A stretch of DNA of 49,471 bases from Acinetobacter lwoffii (GTDB lineage Bacteria; Pseudomonadota; Gammaproteobacteria; Pseudomonadales; Moraxellaceae). The position numbers and the translations under genes are program-made. Below, piece after piece: positions 18,532-27,191 of the stretch. The notes below the pieces were generated by a model. The model searched no databases. It was given only the letters and a program-made list of their open reading frames with translations, and had not been told where the DNA came from. Positions within the stretch are counted from its first letter, which is position 1. Every line of letters begins with the position of its first letter. Where the stretch lies: NCBI RefSeq assembly GCF_024129355.1, contig NZ_JAMXXP010000023.1, positions 1-49,471 on the forward strand. The letters run 5' to 3'.

Positions 18532-19201
18532 TGAACGTCTTGCCAAACGGATCGGCTATCAGTTTAAACAGGCTGATTTGCTGAAACTGGCATTGACTCA
18601 TCGTTCAGTCAGTCATAAACACAACTACGAGCGCCTGGAATTTCTGGGCGATTCTCTTTTAGGGATGATCATTGCGAATTATCTTTTTAATGCCTATCCA
18701 AGCGAAAATGAAGGCCGGTTAACGCGTATGCGTGCAACCCTGGTTCGTCAGGAAGCATTAGGAAAAATCGCCAATGATTTAAAACTGAGCCAGAATTTAA
18801 TTCTCAGTACCGGTGAATTGAAATCTGGTGGTCATCATCGTGAGTCTATACTGGCAGATACAGTAGAAGCCATTATTGGCGCAATCTATGTCGACTGCGG
18901 TGATCTCACTGTGCTAGAACCGATTGTGTTAAAATGGTACGAGCCCTATTTAGATCATATTGAGCCGACAGATCAGCTTAAAGATCCTAAATCTCGCTTA
19001 CAAGAGTATTTACAAGCACGTAAGAAACCTCTCCCAGTTTACGAGGTTGTAGATATTCAAGGTGATGCACCCAATCAGCATTTTAAAGTGGAATGCCAGA
19101 TTGCGGGATTGCCGACCATGCAAGGCGAAGGCGCGAGCCGGCGTTTTGCTGAACAAGCCGTTGCGGCGGATATTTTGAAACTTTTGGAGCATAAGTCTTA
19201 A
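18503..19201 (+). CDS. rnc: Ribonuclease III
   Basis: Double-strand RNA endonuclease that processes rRNA and many mRNAs. The product is about 232 aa. It has the catalytic RNase III domain with signature NYERLEFLGDSLLGM (about residues 35-49) and ESILADTVEAIIGAIY, which carry the metal-binding acidic residues, and a C-terminal dsRNA-binding domain (from about 150, SRLQEYLQARKKPLPVYEV). No ATG is available. I chose TTG at 18503 (MIKAQSKLNDERL), which matches as I recall the start of other Acinetobacter Rnc proteins. TTG at 18491 is an alternative, adding four residues. Either way the gene overlaps the previous one by about 30-40 nt. Confidence 0.94.
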   Translation: MIKAQSKLNDERLAKRIGYQFKQADLLKLALTHRSVSHKHNYERLEFLGDSLLGMIIANYLFNAYPSENEGRLTRMRATLVRQEALGKIANDLKLSQNLILSTGELKSGGHHRESILADTVEAIIGAIYVDCGDLTVLEPIVLKWYEPYLDHIEPTDQLKDPKSRLQEYLQARKKPLPVYEVVDIQGDAPNQHFKVECQIAGLPTMQGEGASRRFAEQAVAADILKLLEHKS

Positions 19202-20229
19202 TGACTACTCATTCCGATCACATTGATGCTGATCACGAGTCGCAAAGCGACAGTCACGACCTTATTAGTCAATTTTTTAGTGCACAAGGCACCGAGATCC
19301 CATCGGATTATCGTAGTGGTTTTGTTGCCATTGTAGGTCGCCCGAATGTGGGTAAATCTACCTTAATGAACCATATTCTGGGTCAAAAACTTTCGATTAC
19401 CTCACGTAAACCACAAACTACACGTCATAAAATCGTGGGGATTGATTCACGTGAAAAATCTCAGGCGGTATTTGTCGATACACCGGGGATGCATAAAAAA
19501 GAAGTCCGTGCCATCAATAAAATGATGAACCGTGCGGCACATTCGGCTTTACGCGATGTGAACCTGGTTTTATTCGTAGTGGATGCACAAAAGTGGACGC
19601 CAAATGATGACCTGGTTCTGGAAAAGCTGAAAAATGCTGAAATGCCAGTGATTCTGGTGATCAACAAGCTCGATACTTTTGAAAACAAGAACGAAGCTTT
19701 GCCGCTGATTCGTGAACGCGAAAAGCTGATGAACTTTGCGGAAATCGTACCGGTATCTGCGCTTCGTGGTGCCAATCTTGAACATTTACGTGACACGATT
19801 GCCAAGTATCTTCCGTTCCAGCCACCACTATACTCACTGGATCAACTGACCGATCGTTCAGAGCGTTTCCTGGCGTCTGAAATTATCCGTGAAAAGATCA
19901 TGCGTCAGCTGGGTGAAGAGCTTCCATACGATTTGACCGTTCAGATCGAATCATTCAAAACTGAAGAGCCGGTCTTGAATGAAAAAACGGGTCGTATGAA
20001 AGCTGCCTGTACCTATATTGATGCCACGATTTTTGTCGATCGTCCGAGCCAAAAAGCCATTGTGATTGGCGAGAAAGGTGTCAAACTGAAGAAAATCGGT
20101 ATGGATGCGCGTCTCGACATGGAAAAAATGTTCGAGCAAAAAATCATGTTAACCCTTTGGGTGAAAGTCAAAGGTGGCTGGTCTGATGATGAACGTGCAT
20201 TAAAAAGCTTAGGTTATAGTGATATCTAA
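19201..20229 (+). CDS. era: GTPase Era
   Basis: Essential GTPase that binds the 3' end of 16S rRNA during 30S assembly. The 342-aa product has G1 GRPNVGKST, the switch region with KPQTTRHK, G3 DTPGMHK and G4 NKLD, and a C-terminal KH domain containing the GEKGVKLKKIG loop. It carries an N-terminal extension of about 35 acidic, His-rich residues compared with E. coli Era (301 aa). The start ATG shares one base with the rnc stop (TAATG), showing tight coupling. Confidence 0.96.
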   Translation: MTTHSDHIDADHESQSDSHDLISQFFSAQGTEIPSDYRSGFVAIVGRPNVGKSTLMNHILGQKLSITSRKPQTTRHKIVGIDSREKSQAVFVDTPGMHKKEVRAINKMMNRAAHSALRDVNLVLFVVDAQKWTPNDDLVLEKLKNAEMPVILVINKLDTFENKNEALPLIREREKLMNFAEIVPVSALRGANLEHLRDTIAKYLPFQPPLYSLDQLTDRSERFLASEIIREKIMRQLGEELPYDLTVQIESFKTEEPVLNEKTGRMKAACTYIDATIFVDRPSQKAIVIGEKGVKLKKIGMDARLDMEKMFEQKIMLTLWVKVKGGWSDDERALKSLGYSDI

Positions 20230-20265
20230 GCGATAAACTTGATAAGACCCTTCGAGGAATCTGTG

Positions 20266-20463
20266 ATGATGAAAGTGTTGGCAGTGGTTGCATGTGTTTT
20301 ATTTCTGCAAGGCTGTATTCATAAAGTGGTCACGGTTCCTGTCAAGGTGGCTTATAAAACCACAAAAGTCGCAGTGAAAGGTACAGCGGCTGTTGTGGGC
20401 GCAGTGATCCCGGATGGGGATGACGAAGAAGATGATAAAAAATCAAAAAAAGATAAGGATTAA
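20266..20463 (+). CDS. Small putative lipoprotein
   Basis: Protein of 65 aa with a short hydrophobic signal (MMKVLAVVACVLFLQGC), where LQGC is a plausible lipobox, so the cysteine near residue 17 would be lipidated. The rest is Val/Lys-rich (VVTVPVKVAYKTTKVAVKG) and ends in a strongly charged Asp/Glu/Lys tail. The start at 20266 is supported by GAGGA 7 nt upstream; a longer frame begins at 20239. It lies between era and recO, probably in the same transcript. Similar small lipoproteins are known in Acinetobacter; function unknown. Confidence 0.75.
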   Translation: MMKVLAVVACVLFLQGCIHKVVTVPVKVAYKTTKVAVKGTAAVVGAVIPDGDDEEDDKKSKKDKD

Positions 20464-20474
20464 AGTACCCGCTT

Positions 20475-21185
20475 ATGCGTAACGAAGTACTGCATGGCTA
20501 TCTGATTCATCATCGTAAGTACCGTGAACGCAGTCATATTGTGCATTTATTTACCCAAGAATATGGCAGGGTAGACGGCATTCTCAGGCAAATGCCACCA
20601 CCGCAATATCAGCCCATTCGTTTGCAAGCTTCAGGTAAATCCGAACTCAAAAATTTTACTAAACTGGAAATTGTCAATCAGCCGATTTTCTTTTTTGGCG
20701 ATGCCTTTTTTTCGGGTTTTTATCTGAATGAAATCCTGTTGCGGTTATGTCCTTTAGAAGTCGAAATGCCGCAAACTTTTGCCAAATATGCTGAGACCTT
20801 AACTGCATTACAGCAATTATCCGTACAATCTAATCCAAATTTATATTTAAAACAGATCTTGCGCCAGTTTGAGCATGTTTTGCTGGAAGAACTCGGTTAT
20901 GGTCTGGATTTTTCGGTAGATGCCAATCAGGCGCAGATTGATCCACAACAGCACTATTATTTTCAGCTCAATGCCGGCTTTATGCCATCGGCCAAAGCCT
21001 TACGCTCCACCCTATCCGGTCAACAGATTTTAAGCATGTTGACGTATGAAAATGGTGGGGATTTTAATCCGGAACAGTTACAATTACTGACGAAACTGTA
21101 TCGACAGGCGATCACGGCCTTGCTTGGTGATCGACCATTAAAAAGTCGACAACTCTGGATTCAAAACTCTCAATCTCAATCGTAG
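20475..21185 (+). CDS. recO: DNA repair protein RecO
   Basis: Recombination mediator of the RecFOR pathway that loads RecA on gapped DNA coated with SSB. The 236-aa product has an N-terminal OB-fold (residues 1-80, with GYLIHHRKYRERSHIVHLFTQEYG and the typical basic surface) and a helical C-terminal domain. The zinc-binding cysteines found in some RecO proteins are absent, as in many Gammaproteobacteria. The location after era is the usual one. Confidence 0.94.
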   Translation: MRNEVLHGYLIHHRKYRERSHIVHLFTQEYGRVDGILRQMPPPQYQPIRLQASGKSELKNFTKLEIVNQPIFFFGDAFFSGFYLNEILLRLCPLEVEMPQTFAKYAETLTALQQLSVQSNPNLYLKQILRQFEHVLLEELGYGLDFSVDANQAQIDPQQHYYFQLNAGFMPSAKALRSTLSGQQILSMLTYENGGDFNPEQLQLLTKLYRQAITALLGDRPLKSRQLWIQNSQSQS

Positions 21186-21198
21186 TTAGGAAAAGATT

Positions 21199-21924
21199 AT
21201 GGCTGCATTACTTGGTGTCAATATTGACCATGTCGCAACATTAAGACAAGCACGTGGTACGACGTACCCAGACCCAGTCAATGCTGCATTGATCTGCGAA
21301 CAGGCAGGGGCAGAAGGCATTACCTTGCACTTGCGTGAAGACCGTCGTCACATTCAGGATGACGATGTGCGTCGTATGCGTCCTGCGTTAAAAACCCGTA
21401 TGAACCTTGAGTTGGCGGTAACAGATGAAATGATCGCCTTTGCCAAGGAAATCAAGCCACAGCATGTTTGTTTTGTTCCTGAAAAACGTCAGGAAGTGAC
21501 CACTGAAGGTGGTCTGGATGTCGTGGGTAATTTTGATGCTGTAAAAGCCGCGACTCAAGAGCTGGAAGCCATTGGTTGTGATATATCTTTATTTATTGAT
21601 GCCGATTTTGCACAAATTGATGCAGCAGTTGCTTGTGGTGCACCGACGATTGAGATTCACACAGGCGCCTATGCCGATGCAGAAACTCCAGAAGCGCAAC
21701 AAGCGGAACTGGAACGCATTGTGAAAGGTGCTGAATATGCTGCATCTAAAGGTTTGGTGGTAAATGCGGGCCATGGCTTAAATTTGGATAACGTGACGCC
21801 GATTGCTGCGATTCCACAGATTCATGAGCTCAATATCGGTCATTCTTTAATTGCGGATGCGGTATTTGTTGGTCTGGCACAAGCGGTTCAGCAAATGAAA
21901 GCCGTGATTAAGTCAGCGCGTTAA
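21199..21924 (+). CDS. pdxJ: Pyridoxine 5'-phosphate synthase
   Basis: Condenses 1-deoxy-D-xylulose 5-phosphate with 3-amino-2-oxopropyl phosphate to give pyridoxine 5'-phosphate, the ring-closing step of vitamin B6 synthesis. The 241-aa TIM barrel opens with [18 protein letters not shown] and carries [27 protein letters not shown] and [10 protein letters not shown], all hallmark segments. It follows recO by 13 nt (era-recO-pdxJ is a conserved order). Confidence 0.96.
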   Translation: MAALLGVNIDHVATLRQARGTTYPDPVNAALICEQAGAEGITLHLREDRRHIQDDDVRRMRPALKTRMNLELAVTDEMIAFAKEIKPQHVCFVPEKRQEVTTEGGLDVVGNFDAVKAATQELEAIGCDISLFIDADFAQIDAAVACGAPTIEIHTGAYADAETPEAQQAELERIVKGAEYAASKGLVVNAGHGLNLDNVTPIAAIPQIHELNIGHSLIADAVFVGLAQAVQQMKAVIKSAR

Positions 21925-21937
21925 GATTAGAGTAATT

Positions 21938-22591
21938 ATGTCGAATATTAATTATGATGAACTGATGCAGCCGGTGATTGCTTTCCTCGGTTGTGAAACA
22001 CCGCAAGCATGGCTGGATATGGCGGTCGAAAATCTTGAAATCTTGATGCAAGATCATGCCAACTGTGAAAAAAAAGCAGCCAGCACGGCCATGAACCTGA
22101 TGTTTCGCTATAGCTATTTTGTTGATCTACAGGTGAAGCTTGCACAGCTGGTGCGTGAAGAAATGCTGCATTATGAGCAAGTGCTTGAATTGATGAACAA
22201 GCGCGGTCAGGCTTGGCAAAACTTGAGTGCAGGGCGTTATGCCGGTGGTTTGCGTAAGGAAATCCGGACTTTTGAACCTGAAGCCTTGATTGATGTCTTG
22301 GTGATTGGTGCCTTTGTAGAAGCGCGTTCCTGTGAGCGTTTTTACGCGCTTGCTTCGCGTGTTGATGATGAATTGGCACGTTACTACCGCTACCTGCTCA
22401 AGTCCGAATCTCGCCATTTTGAAGACTATCTGGCTTTGGCGATGGATGTGGCTACCACAGCGAAACTGAAAAATCCGAAAGAGGATCTTCAGGAGCGAAT
22501 CCTGCATATTCGTGAAGTTGAAAAACAGCTAATTCTCACGCCTGATGAAACTTTCCGTTTTCATAGCGGTGTTCCGGCTCAAGCGGCTTAA
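21938..22591 (+). CDS. miaE: tRNA-(ms2io6A)-hydroxylase MiaE
   Basis: Non-heme diiron monooxygenase that hydroxylates the isopentenyl group of ms2i6A at position 37 of tRNAs reading UNN codons. The 217-aa product is an all-helical ferritin-like protein. The iron ligands are visible as EEMLHYEQV and, in the second half, VEARSCERF and ESRHFEDYL. It starts 13 nt after pdxJ and is followed by a terminator, so it is the last gene of the lepA-miaE run. Confidence 0.92.
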   Translation: MSNINYDELMQPVIAFLGCETPQAWLDMAVENLEILMQDHANCEKKAASTAMNLMFRYSYFVDLQVKLAQLVREEMLHYEQVLELMNKRGQAWQNLSAGRYAGGLRKEIRTFEPEALIDVLVIGAFVEARSCERFYALASRVDDELARYYRYLLKSESRHFEDYLALAMDVATTAKLKNPKEDLQERILHIREVEKQLILTPDETFRFHSGVPAQAA

Positions 22592-22606
22592 TCTCGGTGA
22601 CAGCTT

Positions 22607-22636
22607 AAAAATCCTCCATCTATGGGGGATTTTTTA
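22607..22636 (+). terminator. Terminator after miaE
   Basis: AAAATCCTCC/GGGGGATTTT stem with a 6-nt loop and T-run, 15 nt past the stop. The next 110 nt up to the tRNA terminator are A/T-rich and contain nothing I can name. Confidence 0.85.
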
Positions 22637-22746
22637 TATCTCGAAATTTTAAAAGAGGGGTATTTATATATCGAGTTTTATGAGGGATTGAAAATAATTA
22701 TTCATTTTAAATAGTTGAAAATAACAAGCCGTCAAATTTTAAGTAA

Positions 22747-22777
22747 TAAAAAAGCCCACTTCATGATGAGTGGGCTT
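22747..22777 (-). terminator. Terminator after tRNA-Asn
   Basis: On the minus strand AAAGCCCACT-CATCATGA-AGTGGGCTTTTTTATT: 10-bp stem and T-run, 10 nt past the tRNA 3' end. Confidence 0.85.
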
Positions 22778-22786
22778 TCTTGAATT

Positions 22787-22862
22787 TGGCTCTCCAACCT
22801 GGGCTCGAACCAGGGACCTGCGGATTAACAGTCCGTCGCTCTACCGACTGAGCTATTGGAGA
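22787..22862 (-). tRNA. tRNA-Asn (anticodon GTT)
   Basis: A 76-nt cloverleaf on the minus strand. The acceptor stem TCTCCAA/TTGGAGA, D-arm TAGCTCAGTCGGTAGAGC, anticodon loop CTGTTAA (anticodon at plus 22827-22829) and T-arm GGTTCGAGCC are all clear. The discriminator is G and CCA is encoded. Confidence 0.97.
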
Positions 22863-22980
22863 ATCTGAAAGCGATTATAGAGAGATTTTGACAGGGGTCA
22901 AGCAAAAATTATCATATTTATTATAAATACAGCTTGTCTGTTTTTAATTTAGGCAATTGCATAAATTTCACGAAAAATAC

Positions 22981-23009
22981 TTGTCAGAATAAATTTCACT
23001 TGCTAGATT
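22981..23009 (+). promoter_or_regulatory. Candidate promoter of the unknown gene at 23099
   Basis: TTGTCA (22981-22986), 17-bp spacer, TAGATT (23004-23009). Transcription would begin near 23016, just ahead of the palindrome at 23024. Confidence 0.5.
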
Positions 23010-23023
23010 AAAACCATAAAGTC

Positions 23024-23043
23024 GTTTGACCAAATGGTCAAAC
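23024..23043 (+). promoter_or_regulatory. RutR-like palindromic operator
   Basis: GTTTGACCA-AA-TGGTCAAAC: perfect 9-bp arms around a 2-nt centre. It contains TTGACCAnnTGGTCAA, which as I recall is the consensus of the TetR-family regulator RutR of E. coli. It lies directly downstream of a plausible -10 box and 55 nt before the start codon of the next gene, a normal position for a repressor site. The regulator that binds it is not in this window. Confidence 0.65.
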
Positions 23044-23098
23044 AGTGTGGATTTAAACCTACTTGCCAGCACAAAAATGGCTAAACCGGAGACAGCGA

Positions 23099-23554
23099 AT
23101 GAATACGCTCAGCATCCCTCAAATTTTCTCTCAACTGGCTTATTATCAAGAAAACTATCTGCAAATTATTGCTGATCCTGCACAGTATTATATCCCGGTT
23201 AAAGACGCTCATATCACGCTATGGCCCTTGGCGCAAAAATCACTTTATTTAGGTGATTTGCTGCAATTATGGTTTGCAGAAAAATGGTTGGTAGAAACTG
23301 AACGTCAATTTAACTTTGAAGTTTTCCTGAATGCAGACTATCTGAAAGAGCAAGACAAAGATCTTTATATCTATGCCATTTCTGGGAATCTTTTGACGGG
23401 AACCAATCAGTCTAAAGCGTGGCAAGCCTCAATAACACAAACACAAGATGTGGAATTAGCCAATGTTTCCAAGCATTATTTTGAGTTTCAAGGCTTAACT
23501 CGACCACGCTTGTCATTTGTTGAAGCGGGGCAGGCGAAAAGCAGTATTATTTAA
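23099..23554 (+). CDS. Hypothetical protein, 151 aa
   Basis: I do not recognise this family. The product has no signal peptide or membrane helix and is rich in aromatic residues (ITLWPLAQKSLYLGDLLQLWFAEKWL), so it is probably a cytoplasmic globular protein. The start at 23099 has GGAG 7 nt upstream; a longer frame begins at 23063 inside the leader. It stands alone, preceded by a promoter and a RutR-like palindrome, and ends 35 nt from the convergent thioesterase gene. Confidence 0.75.
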   Translation: MNTLSIPQIFSQLAYYQENYLQIIADPAQYYIPVKDAHITLWPLAQKSLYLGDLLQLWFAEKWLVETERQFNFEVFLNADYLKEQDKDLYIYAISGNLLTGTNQSKAWQASITQTQDVELANVSKHYFEFQGLTRPRLSFVEAGQAKSSII

Positions 23555-23589
23555 ATGAATTACCTGATGAGTTGTGCAGGCTAGCAATT

Positions 23590-24027
23590 TCATTCAGTCC
23601 GAATAATCATACAGATCGCAGTGGCATGAGCATACAGGCGACCTTCTTCATCCAGAATCTGACCTTCAGAAATACCTAAATTTTTACTGAGATTAATTGA
23701 TTTTCCTACGGCTTTCAGTGGCTCATTCTGAGGTATAGGGCGGCACATCTTTACATTCAGATCAATGGTGCCATAACCGACACCTGCTTCAAGTAAAGTA
23801 TGAATCGCGCAGCCTGTCACGGTATCCAAAACAGTTGCAGCAAAACCACCATGGACGCCACCAAGCGGATTTAAATGTCGATGATCAGCTTTGACCTTAA
23901 ATTCTACACGTCCGCTTTCAATCACTGCTGGTTGCATCGACATGGTTTCACTAATACTCGGGGTCGGGATTTTTCCATCACGCATCGCTTCCAATAATGC
24001 TAAACCGCTCATTTCTTTTAGGTTCAT
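23590..24027 (-). CDS. PaaI-family hotdog thioesterase
   Basis: Acyl-CoA thioesterase of 145 aa. The motif LNPLGGVHGGFAATVLDTVTGCAIHT (residues 52-77) is the signature of the PaaI/YbdB type, with the aspartate of VLD in the catalytic helix. The later strands TIDLNVKMCRPIPQ and GISEGQILDEEGRLYAHATAICMI complete the fold. AGGAAAA upstream supports the start. Substrate unknown. It is divergent from the MATE transporter and convergent with the unknown gene at 23099. Confidence 0.88.
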   Translation of the reverse strand: MNLKEMSGLALLEAMRDGKIPTPSISETMSMQPAVIESGRVEFKVKADHRHLNPLGGVHGGFAATVLDTVTGCAIHTLLEAGVGYGTIDLNVKMCRPIPQNEPLKAVGKSINLSKNLGISEGQILDEEGRLYAHATAICMIIRTE

Positions 24028-24291
24028 TATGCTTTTCCTGTCATTATTCTTGAGTGGTTGAGGTTTAATTCAAAATTGTGACATCGATAATAGCAATCTG
24101 GTATAGGAATGGCGGATTATTTTGTAAGAAGTGCATTGCCTGCACCTGAGTAAAGTCATTTTTATAAAAAATAAGAAATAGAATAATTTATGGCACGATA
24201 CTGGTATACATTTCTAATGAAATATCTCAGATCTAAATAATCTGACAAAAAACGAATCTTATAAAAGAATTAAAAATCGAGTGATAGGGTA

Positions 24292-25638
24292 ATGAAACAG
24301 TTTCTGCATCTTTGGGTGCCTATTTTTCTCAGTAATGCCATTATTATGCTCAGTAGTTTGTTCGACGTGATTTTTCTATCACATTTTTCACCTCAGCATG
24401 TGGCTGCATTGGCAGTCTGTTTGTCTGTTTATTCTTTGTGCTTTGTAACGGGTATTGGGGTGTTACAGGGCATGATGCAAGAGCTGGCAGAAGCCAATGG
24501 ACGTCAGGATTATGCGGATATACAGCGTATTGTGAAGCAAAGTATTTTGATTGTACTGGTGATTTCTGCTGTTGCGATGTACCTGCTTAATCATGCAACT
24601 CCTTTACTTCATTTTTTAAAGGCAGATGCGGCCTTACAGGCATTGATTGTGTCATGTCTGTGGCTGTTGGCTTGGACGATTCCAGCGCATTTATTGTTGC
24701 GCATTTTATATATTTTAACCCAAGCCTGTGGGCAGGCTAAGCGCGTGTTCTACGCCAATATGATCTATTTACTGCTCAAAGTGGCTTTGGCTTATGTCTT
24801 GATTTATGGCATTGAAGGTTATGTTACAAGCTATGGGGTTGAAGGTGCATTCATGGCACATTTGATTGTGCAGTGGGTACTGTTGTTTGTTTACTATTTT
24901 TTCTTCCTTGAGCGGAAGTTAAAGATCCAGTGGTCTGGTGTTTTCTTTCACTGGCAGACTTTGTGGAAAATTTTAAAAATTGGATTGCCCAATGCGGTGG
25001 TGACTTTTGTGGATGTATTTGCCATCAGCGCGATTGCTTTGCTGATCTTGCCTTCGGGTGACATTGTAGTGAATGCACATCAGGTGATGCTTGGTTTATT
25101 GGGCCTGATGTTTATGTTGCCGATGTCGATGGCATCCGCCTTCGGTATTTTGGTGTCGACTAAAATCGGTGCGGAGCAGATTGATGCTGCATGGCAACTC
25201 AGTAAGCGGGCACTGATGGCTGTGATGCTAATAGCTATCGTTGTCGTGTTGACTATTTGGGGCTTAGATAGTTGGATTGTGGGGTTATTTAGCAATGATG
25301 CGCAGGTGATTGCATTAGCCTTGGCATTGATCTTGTTAATGTGTTGGATGCATATCTTTGATGCGCTACTGGTGATTAGTTTGGCAATGCTACGTTGCTG
25401 GCGAGAAATTGTCAGACCAATGTTTATTTTTATCAGTACGGTGCTGGTCGTGGGCTTAGGTGGTGGTTGGTATGTGGCGTATCATCCAATGACACTGTTC
25501 AATTGGCAAAGCAATGCATTGGGGATTCATGGTTTTTGGTGGATGTTGAGTATTGCGTACACGATTGCAGCAAGTCTATGTTTTGTTTGTTTACTCATGA
25601 AATACTTGAGCTATAAGCGAATACGGCTCATTGTTTAA
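24292..25638 (+). CDS. MATE-family efflux transporter
   Basis: Inner-membrane multidrug/toxin exporter driven by Na+ or H+. The 448-aa product has about twelve membrane helices in two repeated halves, beginning LWVPIFLSNAIIMLSSLFDVIFLSHF, the usual first helix of the NorM/DinF superfamily. Its sequence is Leu/Val-rich and of normal length. Substrates cannot be predicted. It is a single-gene unit with a 264-nt A/T-rich spacer upstream, in which I could not settle on a promoter, and a strong bidirectional terminator downstream. Confidence 0.88.
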   Translation: MKQFLHLWVPIFLSNAIIMLSSLFDVIFLSHFSPQHVAALAVCLSVYSLCFVTGIGVLQGMMQELAEANGRQDYADIQRIVKQSILIVLVISAVAMYLLNHATPLLHFLKADAALQALIVSCLWLLAWTIPAHLLLRILYILTQACGQAKRVFYANMIYLLLKVALAYVLIYGIEGYVTSYGVEGAFMAHLIVQWVLLFVYYFFFLERKLKIQWSGVFFHWQTLWKILKIGLPNAVVTFVDVFAISAIALLILPSGDIVVNAHQVMLGLLGLMFMLPMSMASAFGILVSTKIGAEQIDAAWQLSKRALMAVMLIAIVVVLTIWGLDSWIVGLFSNDAQVIALALALILLMCWMHIFDALLVISLAMLRCWREIVRPMFIFISTVLVVGLGGGWYVAYHPMTLFNWQSNALGIHGFWWMLSIAYTIAASLCFVCLLMKYLSYKRIRLIV

Positions 25639-25653
25639 TACATGTTGAAGAAC

Positions 25654-25687
25654 ATAAAAAAACCCGCGAAATTCGCGGGTTTTTTTA
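25654..25687. terminator. Bidirectional terminator between MATE gene and aminotransferase gene
   Basis: AACCCGCGAA/TTCGCGGGTT stem with A-run on the left and T-run on the right, so it can end transcripts from both convergent genes. Confidence 0.9.
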
Positions 25688-25701
25688 TCTAGCAAGCTAG
25701 A

Positions 25702-26937
25702 TTATTTTGCAGCTTTTTCAGCTTCGATTGAAGCAATCGCAGCATCAACGCCTTCGATAGAATCAGCAGCTTTTTTGATACGTGCAAGTGCATCAACAAG
25801 TACTTCGTCAGCCGTTGCGTAAGAGATACGCATGAAACCACCTAAACCGAAGGCATCACCCGGAACCACTGCAACACCAGTTTCTTCCAGTAACCATGCA
25901 GAGAATTCTGTGCAAGATTTAAGACCTTTGGCACGAATCAACGGTTTGATGTTGGCATATGCATAGAATGCACCATCAGCAGGCAGGCAAGAAATACCGT
26001 GAATATCATTCAAGCCTTTCACAACCAAGTCATGGCGACGTTTGAATGCTTCAATCATTGGCTCAAGAACGTCTTGAGGACCATTCAATGCAGCTTCAGC
26101 AGCAACTTGCGAAATAGAAGTTGGGTTTGAAGTCGATTGAGATTGGATCTTTTTCATTGCACCAATCAGTTTAGCAGGGCCCGCTGCGTAGCCGATACGC
26201 CAGCCAGTCATTGCATAAGCTTTAGACACACCGTTTAACACAATCGTACGGTCATAAAGGTCTGGTGCAACTGTTGCGATGTTGTAGAACTCGTCATCCC
26301 AACGGATTGGTTCGTACATGTCATCAGATGCGATAAATACTTCTGGGTATTTACGCAGTACGTCAGCGAGCGCTTCAAGCTCAGCTTTAGTGTAGATCAT
26401 GCCTGTTGGGTTAGACGGGCTGTTTAATACTACTAGACGTGTTTTGTCAGTGATTGCAGCTTCTAATTGTTCAGGGGTGATTTTGAAACGTTGTTCTTCA
26501 CCACATTTCACAATAACAGGAACACCTTCAGCGATGATCACCATATCCGGGTAGCTTACCCAGAATGGTGCAGGGATGATGACTTCATCACCTTTGTTTA
26601 ACAAAGCAAGGGCCAAGTTAAAGAATGATTGCTTACCACCACAAGAAACCAGAATCTGGTTTGCTGCATAGTCTAGGTTATTGTCGCGTTTGAATTTAGC
26701 AATAATGGCTTTTTTAAGACCTGGCGTACCGTCAACAGCGGTGTATTTGGTGAAACCGTTGTTAATCGCTGCAATTGCTGCATCTTTGATGTGTTGAGGG
26801 GTATCAAAATCTGGTTCACCTGCGCCCAAACCAATCACGTTGTGACCTGCAGCTTTTAATTCAGCAGCTTTGTTGGTCACAGCAAGCGTAGGGGACGGTT
26901 TGATGGCATTCACACGATCAGAGAGACGTACGTCCAC
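25702..26937 (-). CDS. Class I aminotransferase, aspartate type
   Basis: PLP-dependent aminotransferase, 411 aa, of the bacterial aspartate aminotransferase Ib group (AspC/AatA-like), converting aspartate and 2-oxoglutarate to oxaloacetate and glutamate. It shows GLGAGEPDFDTP at the start, NSPSNPTG, and the PLP lysine Lys239 in NGVSKAYAMTGWRIGY. The C-terminal tail after about residue 395 is Ala/Glu/Lys-rich and longer than usual. The start is GTG at 26937, with AAGGA 8 nt upstream. Codon use looks like that of a well-expressed gene. Confidence 0.92.
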   Translation of the reverse strand: MDVRLSDRVNAIKPSPTLAVTNKAAELKAAGHNVIGLGAGEPDFDTPQHIKDAAIAAINNGFTKYTAVDGTPGLKKAIIAKFKRDNNLDYAANQILVSCGGKQSFFNLALALLNKGDEVIIPAPFWVSYPDMVIIAEGVPVIVKCGEEQRFKITPEQLEAAITDKTRLVVLNSPSNPTGMIYTKAELEALADVLRKYPEVFIASDDMYEPIRWDDEFYNIATVAPDLYDRTIVLNGVSKAYAMTGWRIGYAAGPAKLIGAMKKIQSQSTSNPTSISQVAAEAALNGPQDVLEPMIEAFKRRHDLVVKGLNDIHGISCLPADGAFYAYANIKPLIRAKGLKSCTEFSAWLLEETGVAVVPGDAFGLGGFMRISYATADEVLVDALARIKKAADSIEGVDAAIASIEAEKAAK

Positions 26938-27140
26938 GGCAGTATTCCTTCTTATAGGGATTAAAAAATAAAAAGCACATTATCTTAGCCTAAAATGGTG
27001 CAGATAGGGCAAAAGAATTTGGAAAACTTTAAGGAAAAAATGGTGTATTGGCCGAACTTTATCTTGAATTTCGATGCGCTGGAAGCAGGCAAGGGGAGAC
27101 TTTTTACATCTCGGTCATGCATATTGATGCATGAAATATA

Positions 27141-27173
27141 AAATAAAAATGGCCACTTTAAAGTGACCATTTT
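27141..27173 (-). terminator. Terminator after map
   Basis: AAATGGTCACTT/AAGTGGCCATTT stem and TTTTATTTTA tail on the minus strand, 18 nt past the map stop. Confidence 0.8.
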
Positions 27174-27191
27174 GTGTTGTTGATGTTGTGG

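Noticed and set aside
21948..22507. Long minus-strand frames (143 and 126 codons) opposite miaE
   Set aside because: Shadows of a well-conserved gene; His/Gln-rich composition and no ribosome binding site.
26985..27170. 61-codon minus-strand frame between the aminotransferase and map
   Set aside because: Overlaps the map terminator and has no ribosome binding site.
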